The notes under the pieces were generated by a model, which worked only from the letters and a program-made list of their open reading frames with translations, did not search any database and had not been told where the DNA came from. A program made the translations under genes and the position numbers. DNA of 11,531 nucleotides from Monoraphidium neglectum (Eukaryota > Chlorophyta > Chlorophyceae > Sphaeropleales > Selenastraceae): NCBI RefSeq assembly GCF_000611645.1, contig NW_014011898.1, positions 1,282-12,812 on the forward strand, written 5' to 3'. Of this stretch, positions 1 through 7,300 are shown one piece after another. The stretch's first letter is position 1. Every line of letters starts with the position of its first letter.

Positions 1-1876
1 CGCATGTGCTGCGAGACCACCTGCGCGGCCAGCCGCTCGGCGGCCCTGCGGCCCACCGCAGAGACCGTCACGGCGCCCCCCAGCTTGACCGCCCCCGGCA
101 GCAGCTCCTGCACGCTCAGGCGGATGGGCGCCAGCAGGCGCTCCGCCCATCCGGGGCGGCCCCTGCCCGCGGTACTGCGCGGAGCGAGGCCACGAGCGGG
201 CGGGCGAGAACTCAGGCGGCAGACCCCGTGTCCCCTCTGCGGACGGCAATTCAGGCTTCAAGCACACGGCCTCCGCGCCGCAACAAGTCGAGCCCCAGAT
301 CCAGAGTCTGCCGCCGTCCACACCGCATCCCGCGGGACCCGCCCGCGGCTCACCCGCCCATGCCGTCGCCTTCGACGCCGCCCGCCGCCGCGGCCGCCCT
401 GCCGGCTGCGGCGTCGCTTGCGCCCTGCGGCTGCCCGTCCACATACTCCTGGCAGTTTTGGAGGATGTGCAGGAACAGCTCTGTCTCCAGGTCTTCCGTT
501 GACAAATTGCCGCTGCACTGCACACCCAGCCTGGGGGTGTGGGGCCGGCGGGGAGGCGGGGTGAGGGCCGCCGAGCGACGGGCGGCCTGTGGTGTCGCAC
601 ACGGCAGCGGTCTGGCGCATGCACAGGGGACAGGCAGCGGCGCGAGTGCACGCGCGCAATCGTGGACGCCGCGGCTGCGACCTGTCTGAGTGAACCCCCA
701 CCAGGGCAGGCAGATGCGTCGTCCCCGCAGCAAAGGCGCGCAATGCTGCTGCAACCCCTCCCCCCCAAAACACACATACACACACACACGCACGCACGCA
801 TACACACGCACCCACACATGTGCGCGCGCCCACACCTGTCGCGAACGAGCAGCAGCGCCTCGCGGTACGAGGGCCACTTGCCGCGCAGCGTGGACGCGCT
901 GTTGGCCGACAGGAAGCGGAAGCGGCTCTCAATCTGCGGGTCAACACAAGCGATGGGGATGCGGATGCGCGGAGCCCAACGAGGGCGGTTGTCATGGCGC
1001 GTGGGAGCGGCGGGTTCCGACGTCTACCTCTGGTGTAGGGGCAGCAGCGGGGGCCATCGCGATCACGTGTGCGTGTGCATGTGCACTTGCAAAGAGGCTC
1101 GCCGGGCCCCAGCCGCGTGCGGCGCCCCGCAGGGAATGCGTGCACCCCATGCAGCGCGCAGTGGCGTCAGCCGCGCCGCCTGCGCCGGCGGCCGCGCAGA
1201 CCTTATGCATGACGCTGGCGCGGCCGCGCTGCTGCAGCGCCGCGGGCTCGTCCTGGGCGACGAGCGTCTTGACCACGGGGCTGAAGGGGCTGGGGCCAAA
1301 CAGGATCGCATACAGCTGCTCTAGGTGGTCGTCGTCGCACATGTCCAAAACCTGTTTTACAAATGACAATGATACGCAGGCATGGGTAAAGCGATGGCAT
1401 CGTGCTTGCGGCCTCACGCAGGCTAGTGCAGTAAGGGAGGGGCGCGAGGGCAGGGCTGCGCAGCGGCCAGAGGCGGGGCGGCGACGTCGCCTGGAGCCGG
1501 CCAGTGTCGCAAGCACTGGCTGAGCGCTGGTGAGGCGTCGCCGCTCGCACAACCAATGCGCCTGCTTATGATAATGCCCCTGCGCGGCGCGCAGCGTGTG
1601 CACCTGCCAGAGCTCCTGATCGACGTCCAGCGCAGACACAGGCTGTGTGAGAGCGAGCTCCAGGCTGCTTGAGCCGCGGCGTGTCGCACGCCTCGCCGCA
1701 GGGCTTGTATCCCTGCCGCCCACTCCGGTGCGGACGCACATTCGATCGTGGGCCACCAGTCGCGCAAAGCTGATCCCATTGCCGTGACGGGACGCTGCCT
1801 GTCGCGAACGGGGTGCTGCCATGAACGACTCTCTCCGCAAGCCGCCCCGAGCACAGGGCGCGCGAGCGAGCAGCAT
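1..1876 (-). CDS. YaaW/UPF0174-like protein, probable plastid-targeted, five exons, C-terminus cut by window edge
   Basis: Spliced on the minus strand from exons 1876-1604, 1351-1202, 933-836, 530-354 and 162-1. All four introns are GT-AG and all phases agree (0, 0, 2, 2). The ATG at 1876 follows an in-frame TAA four codons upstream. At least 286 residues are encoded. Residues 1-80 are rich in Arg, Ala and Ser with few acids, as in a chloroplast transit peptide (inference). The core has LDVDQELWQ (83-91), DDDHLEQLYAILFG (from about 97), IESRFRFLSA (142-151), a YREALLLV segment and STEDLETELFLHIL (from about 182). I recall the pattern 'RFRFLAAD ... YR.AL ... LST.DLE.E.FLHLL' from cyanobacterial YaaW-like (UPF0174/DUF3944) proteins. 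The last exon (LLPGAVKLGGAVTVSAVGRR) resembles their alanine/glycine-rich C-terminal helices. The bacterial family is about 240 residues and, as far as I know, has no established biochemical role. Exons 2-4 are very secure; exon 1 and the family name are less so. Confidence 0.72.
770..832. repeat. CA/CG dinucleotide microsatellite inside an intron
   Basis: An imperfect run of CACACA, GCACGCACGCA, CACACGCACCCACACA and TGCGCGCGCC lies in the third intron (531-835) of the minus-strand gene, directly beside its donor site (GTGTGG on the minus strand). It is alternating purine/pyrimidine throughout. Read on the minus strand it is a TG-rich tract immediately downstream of the exon. No coding role is likely, although open frames run through it because stop codons are rare in such repeats. 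Confidence 0.85.
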
Positions 1877-2480
1877 CGCAGTGACTTAAGGGACCCTTTG
1901 TCGCACCACTGCCGAGTGACAGTGCCGATCGGCGGAGGGATGCAGAGATCGTTGCAGTGGCACAGCGACCCGAAGACCGTGACAGTGTAATGCGCACGAC
2001 TAATGTATTGGAACGTGAACAGAGCCAAGCCCTAATGCGAGGCTCGTGGCGGTTGGAACTGCTGTGCCCGGGACACAACCACCATCGGTGGGGCTTCTGA
2101 ACTTCAACACATTGTAAGCAAAATGTGGCTGAGCGCTGATGACCGCGGGCTTGGCGCAGCCAGGAGGCATGGCGGCGACGGCGCCTTCGGCGGAAAAAAG
2201 TTGACCTGCCCTGCTTGCGCATGGCTGATCACGGGCAGTGAAATGACGACGTTTTTTCTGGTGTACTCGTTTGTTATTCTAGATTATTTGGTCTTTTTGG
2301 AATCGCAGATGACCAAGCTGCATTTTTTCAAGAACTTGAAGCCGGCAATGCAGCAGTTGCTGCGCGCTCCACGACAACCTCCTTGCGAGGTCACCCCACC
2401 AGACCTTGCCTGGTTGTTCGCCGCGGCATACTGTACCAACACAGCCTGCAACGCAGCTTGAGCTGCATTGATTTTCAATA
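1877..2480. promoter_or_regulatory. Intergenic region between two divergent genes, probable promoters
   Basis: No convincing exon was found here. The minus-strand gene begins at 1876 and the plus-strand gene probably begins near 2481, so this stretch likely holds both promoters. The segment of about 2237-2335 is clearly more AT-rich than its surroundings, with T-runs and a TCTAGATTATTTGG stretch near 2278-2291 that could be TATA-like, but no element is certain. Short open frames on both strands, such as 2123-2461 plus and 2716-2279 minus, lack the third-position GC bias of the real exons. The boundary at 2480 depends on a weakly supported first exon. Confidence 0.4.
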
Positions 2481-3565
2481 ATGGCGCCTCGCACATTGCC
2501 ACTTCCTGCACCCAGGGCACCAGCCGTGGCCGCGGCGCGCCTGCCCATCATATTGGTGACTTCAACGATGGTGGCCGCATGGCTCGCTCGCAGCACAGAT
2601 GCCCGGCTCCTGCTAGCGAGAGGTGCGGCATGCGGGAGCCCTCTGCTCCTAAGCATACATGCGGGGTGCATGGCAATACCACATGGCTCTTCAACAGTTG
2701 CTGAGGGAGTCGCCACCTTCTGCTGTCGATGGCCTCTGTTGCGCCAAATGCTGCATGTGTACGCACAATGAGCCCGTTGCCTCAGCTAAACAACCCCCCA
2801 AAAGTATACATCTTGTCTCAACCTTGACAAAAAGGGGACCTGGTAGTGCAAGAGAAGGTCACGACCGACCTGAACGGCGGTGTCCCGCCGCTGGGCGAGC
2901 GCCTGGACGCGTGGGACGAGCTGGCAGGCGCACGGCGCGATGCAGTCGCTGCAGAGGCGCGGTGCAAGGTGTGTGCATGCATCCGCAACAGGGGTATGAG
3001 GCAGACAGGAAATGACTTGGTACAGTAGGGCCGAAGAGTGAAGAAGCAGCAGGTCCAGGCCCGTACAAGCAAGCTCCGGCGATTGTAATCGACCTTGGTG
3101 CCGCGGCCGCGGCAGGTTGTGTGCGTGATTACAATGCGTTTGGGATGCATGGCTGCAGGCCCCAGGTCGGCAGTCCTCTTCCATACCCTCATTGCTGTGC
3201 GAGCCAGCTGCTGCTGTGCTTGCCACGCTGCTCACCAAAACACTGCATTCCCTGCTCACCTATTCCCCTGCCCACCCCCCCGCACACAAATGTGCTCCCA
3301 GGTGGCCAGGTACAAGGCCGGCCAAGTCAAAGGGGACCCAAACGTGACGCCGCCGCGCGAGTGCCTCGACCCGCGGATCACCGCCTTCCCGGAAGACAAG
3401 CAAGACAACGGCCCGCCCGAGTCGGTGCCGTGCAACGTAACCCCCTGGGGTTACCTCATCGGGCTGCTGTACCAGGGGGCGTACTGCGATGTCCTGCCAG
3501 AAGCTGCCGGCGGCGACAGTGGTGGTGGTGGTGGTGGTGGTGATGGTGGCGGCGGCGGCGGCGGG

Positions 3566-3600
<35 letters not shown>

Positions 3601-3706
3601 TGGTGTTGGTGGTGGTGGTGGTGCTGCTGGTGCTGCTGATGGTGCTGGTGCTGGTGCTGGTGCTGGTGGTGGAGGTGACGCGGGGGGCGGCAGCGCAGGT
3701 CGGTGA
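2481..3706 (+). CDS. Unrecognised protein with a long C-terminal glycine tract, three-exon model
   Basis: Model: exons 2481-2622, 2835-2968 and 3302-3706, phases 1 and 0, giving 226 residues. The last two exons are well supported: the AAG|GTGTGT donor and CCCAG|GTGGCC acceptor join in frame, and codon use is strongly GC-ending. They read EKVTTDLNGGVPPLGERL, then WDELAGARRDAVAAEARCK, then VARYKAGQVKGDPNVTPPRE, and on to CNVTPWGYLIGLLYQGAYC. Exon 1 is weaker: ATG in AATAATGGC, an Ala/Pro/Arg-rich start, a hydrophobic stretch (LPIILVTSTMVAAWLA) and a phase-1 AGAG|GTGCGG donor, but the acceptor AAAAAG|GGG at 2834 is poor. The N-terminus could be a signal anchor or transit peptide. The tail is about 60 mostly glycine residues from a GGT/GGC repeat and stops with TGA at 3704-3706. 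I do not recognise the family. A repeat-derived intron could instead carry the frame into a 3710-3963 segment (DGVAPRELLAQYAALGLP). Confidence 0.45.
3521..3675. repeat. GGT/GGC/GCT trinucleotide microsatellite
   Basis: A tract of GGT repeats (about 3521-3545), then almost pure GGC (about 3546-3600), then mixed GGT and GCT repeats to about 3675. In the frame of the upstream exon it encodes glycine, aspartate and alanine. Because it contains almost no stops, it keeps open frames on both strands: poly-Val/Ala on the plus strand, and poly-Pro, poly-His/Thr and poly-Arg types on the minus strand. It also contains many GTGGTG strings that can mimic splice donors, so the gene model across it is ambiguous. 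Such tracts are prone to length change. Confidence 0.9.
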
Positions 3707-4362
3707 CAGCGGCGGCGGCGGCGGCGGACGCAGACGGGGTGGCGCCGCGCGAGTTGCTGGCGCAATACGCCGCGCTGGGGCTGCCGGCAGCGGCAGCCGC
3801 AGTGCCGGAGGCGGTGCGGGGGGTGCAAGCAGAAGCAACTCTGGCGGCAGCCGTGGCGGTGGGGGTGGCGGTAGCGGCGCCTGAAGGGGGTACGCTTCCC
3901 GGCACGGCAGCCAGAGTGGACAGACTTGTAATGACGACAGAGTGCAGTTGCCAGGTAGCCTGAAAGATATTCCCAGCTGCTTTATGCCATCAGCGATGTC
4001 AGCAGCAAATGCCCTGCCCTGTTGCCAGACCACCGACAGTTGGACTTCAAGCATGCGATCATCAACATTTCACAGCTGATCACGAGGTGGACCTTCTGGG
4101 GTTTGAGCAAGGCGCCTCCACACAAACCAGCCCCAGTGCTCCTGGCCATTGAATGTCATGACTTATTGATCAAGCGACGGCCTGGCAGCAACAGTCAAAC
4201 ATCAGATCAAATCACACTTCTTTGCCACATGTTCAGTGCAGCTGTGGTACACCAGAACTTTGAAATTGTTCGGATCTGAGATAATCGTAAAGCCATCAAT
4301 ACATGGTCAAACCGGCATAACTCGCGGGCTGTCCGCGTGTCCCCGCGTTTCGGGTCGGTAGC
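3707..4362. other. 3' flank and spacer between the glycine-tail gene and the channel gene
   Basis: The first part (3710-3884) is GC-rich and open in two frames. One encodes DGVAPRELLAQYAALGLP and could be a further exon. The other is an Arg/Gly/Ser-rich string ending at TGA 3882-3884. From about 3930 to 4320 the composition becomes more AT-rich and I see no coding signal. The 85-codon open frame 4022-4279 has ordinary mixed third positions and no recognisable motif. An in-frame TAA at 4318-4320 marks the upstream limit of the channel gene's first exon. The channel gene's promoter must lie in the right half of this spacer, but I cannot point to a TATA box. Confidence 0.5.
3927..3931 (+). terminator. 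Possible TGTAA polyadenylation signal
   Basis: TGTAA is the usual polyadenylation signal of chlorophyte green algae (established knowledge). This copy lies 221 bases after the TGA at 3704-3706 and 43 bases after the alternative TGA at 3882-3884, just where composition shifts toward AT. A five-base motif is expected by chance at this spacing, and other copies occur at about 1985, 2113 and 6035. The assignment rests mainly on its position. Confidence 0.35.
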
Positions 4363-7300
4363 ATGCGTTTCTGCGGTCGTAAAGATGTGTCTCATTCTCT
4401 TGGACCGGCAGTGGGGATCGCGGCGCCCCTTATGTTCCGCACACGGCCGCGCGCACTGCCGCGCCTGATGCGCCGGCCCTGGCAACGCATCAGCGATGTA
4501 CGCAGCACGCGCGACGGCTCAGAGGCACCAACGCAAGAGTCCAGTTCAGCCACCGAGCCCCCGCAGCGGCAGCGCTCGCCGCAGACGCAGACGCCGCCAC
4601 CGTCGGCGCCGCCGCAGGGCCCCGCCGCCGCCGGCGCGCGGCTTGCCGCCCGCGCGAGGGCCCTGGCGCTGCGGCTTTGGGAGGCGTCGCTCCGCTGCCA
4701 CAACTCCCTGCTGTACCGCTACTACAACTCGCGCTCCCCGGCCACCGACCTGCGGCTGTTTGCGTTCGCGTACGCGGGCGTCATGCTGTTGCTTGCGGCG
4801 GCGCAGCACTACGCCCTGGACGACCCAGGGGTGCCCTTCTGGGCAGACCTCTATAAGGCAAGCCATAGAGGGGCGCGCGCTTTTAGGTGGTCACTAATGC
4901 CGGAGCAGCTGGCCAGAGTCTTGACCCGCCGGCTGTGCCTGTGCTGCTGCGCCTTGCTTTTGGGCAACTCGCATTTTCGCAACCCACAGTATGCAAATGC
5001 AGCAGCATGGCGGGCTGCTGCACACCCTGGAGCCTGCACATGCGTCGCGCGCGTGTAGGGCATGCATGTGTCCGCATGCAAACCCCCGTCTCCACCCAAG
5101 CACGCCCCATGCGTGCCGTGCTGGTTATGCGTGCAAACCGCAGATCGCACGGTACAACTTTGGAGAAGACTTCCCCGGCGACGGGGCGCCGCCGTTTGCG
5201 CGCCTGGTGGCCGTGCTCACCGCGCTCACCGGGCTCCTGGGCTTTGCATTGATACTGGCCCTGGTAGAGCAGGTGAGCGGCGGCGGCCGCATGGGCGGGT
5301 GCGCTCATGCTCAACCCCCCGTGCGACGAGTGGGGAGGCCTAGGTCCTGCGCTTGCCACCCACCCGCTGGACATGGACGCCGCTGGGCATGGCACGTGCT
5401 GGCACTGGGACCAGGCAGCCGACAACCCCAAACGGCCACCCAAGTTAACCGTCACCAAGCAGCCCTGGCTGCCACACGATCCCCGAGCAGTCTGTGCCTA
5501 AGCCCTGCGCTCGCGTGCCATCGCGTGTGAGCCTCGTGTCACTCGTCTCGGCCAGCCGCCTCTGTCAGGGGCTTCAAAAAGCCGCATTCACGCCATGTGA
5601 CTCTGGGGAACTGCCGCATTCAAGTTGCTGCCACACCCGCTGCGACGGGCACATGTCGGCCTGCCCAGGTGGTTCTCGAAGGCCTGGACACCAACGTCAA
5701 GCGGGGCCGCGGCGTGGTGGAGCACGGCCACGTGAGACGCGCCGCCCGCCCTGCTCCCCGCCGCCTGCTGGGGGGATCAATTCGGATGTGTCATCGCCGA
5801 CCAACAGTTCCTTTTGTTTGCAACCAAAGGCAGCCTATCACAATCACAACCGCGTCCCCAATCGCTGACCAGATCCTGATCCTGAGTTGGTGCACCAGCC
5901 AGCGCGACCTGGAGGTGGTGCGCAAGGTGCTGGCGCAGGCCTGCCTCGCCTTCCGGCCAGAGGGCGGCACCACGGTGCGGCGGGAAACACGAAGTCGCTC
6001 TTGATCGGAGAGGTTTCATGCAGTGCGGCGGAATGTGTAATGCCTTGGCTTCGTGCACACCACTCTAGATTACACGCACGCATATGAACACACACACACA
6101 CACACACGCAAAAGCCAAACACACACACACATGCCCGGGCACATGCACTTGCAAACACACATACACGCACGTGCACGTGCCCACGCACACCTCCCAAGGT
6201 TGTTGTCATGAGCCAGCGCTCCAAGCTGGAGATGGAGTCCCTGGCGGCCCGCGACATCCCCCCCTCCGCCCGCCATGGCACCAAGATCGTATTCCGCCAG
6301 GGCAGCCCCCTCGTCCCCGGGGACCTGGCCCTGGTGTCGGCCCACACGGCGCGCGCGACGCTCATCATCAGCGACCAGAGCCGCAGCGCGGCCGAGGCGG
6401 ACGCGCAGTCGGTCAGGTGCGGCGCGCTTCTTTCCTGTGCTTCGTTCTGCCGCTTTCGCGGCGAGCGCCCAGGTCGTGTTCCGCGCAGCACGCACCCCCA
6501 GGGCCTGTGGTAGAGCAGATAGACACCATCCCGTTGCCACGCCTGCGGCATGAGCCCCGCTCCCGCGACAGGCTTGCCGAGCGCGGTGTGCACACCAAAA
6601 ACACTGTATGTGTGTGGGTGCGAGCTGAAGCAGGCCCGCAGACTAAGACTGCCACACCCTGTCACAATCCATGCGTTCTGAAGGGCGGCCATCCTGGTTG
6701 ATGAGCTCGACGACGCATACCTCTACAACCGTGCCTCCGGTGATAGCAGCTTTTCCCACCTTCACATCCCCGGCGGCGGCGCCACCGCCGCCGCCGAGAC
6801 TCTGGCCAGCAACGGCGGCGCGCACGGCACCAGCCACCTCGCCACTCTCGGGTCCGTTGTCGCGAGCGTCGCGGCGTCCCCTGCGTCGGGAAACAGCGGT
6901 GCGGGGAGCTACGACGGCGGCAGCAGCAGGAGCAGCAGTGGCGGCGGCGGCGGGAGCAGCGGAAGCAGCTGCAGCGGCGGAAGCACGGGTGGCCTTGACA
7001 CGACGGAGGCGACGCTGGACGATGTCGGCTCAGGGGCAAGCCAGGCAATGTGGCGGAAGCACAGCAATGAGGGAGACCGGATGGCTCACGAGCTGCGGGA
7101 ATCGCTGATGCAGGAGCAGCGGGAGCAGGAGCAGGAGGAGGACCGCGAGCAGGAGCGGGAGCGGCCAGAGGAGGACGACGGGGCGCCAGGAGTGGGGACA
7201 GGGGCGCGCGCGGCGTGCGCGTGGGCGGCGGGGCTGGGGGGCTGCGGCGAGCAGGAGCGTCACATTGTGGTTGAGATCAAGACGGCCAACGCGCTGCCGC

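Noticed and set aside
770..832. CRISPR-like or tandem array
   Set aside because: It is a simple dinucleotide repeat with no spacer/repeat unit structure. The organism is evidently eukaryotic.
258..1145. 295-codon open frame on the minus strand
   Set aside because: It runs through exon, intron and CA microsatellite in a frame that does not match the conserved exons at 354-530 and 836-933. GC-rich and repeat DNA has few stops.
539..1523. Long plus-strand open frames (539-1324 and 690-1523)
   Set aside because: They are antisense to well-supported minus-strand exons and read the CA repeat as poly-His/Thr. No family motif is visible.
3456..4054. Poly-Pro, poly-Thr and poly-His minus-strand open frames
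   Set aside because: They are by-products of the GGT/GGC microsatellite read in reverse. No unique sequence outside the repeat supports a protein.
4022..4279. 85-codon plus-strand open frame in the spacer
   Set aside because: It lacks the GC-ending codon bias of the neighbouring exons, has no recognisable motif and lies in an AT-richer flank.
5844..6692. 282-codon minus-strand open frame
   Set aside because: It is antisense to channel exons 4 and 5 and passes through the CA repeat as a Cys/Val-rich string. The plus strand has phase-consistent splicing and family motifs.
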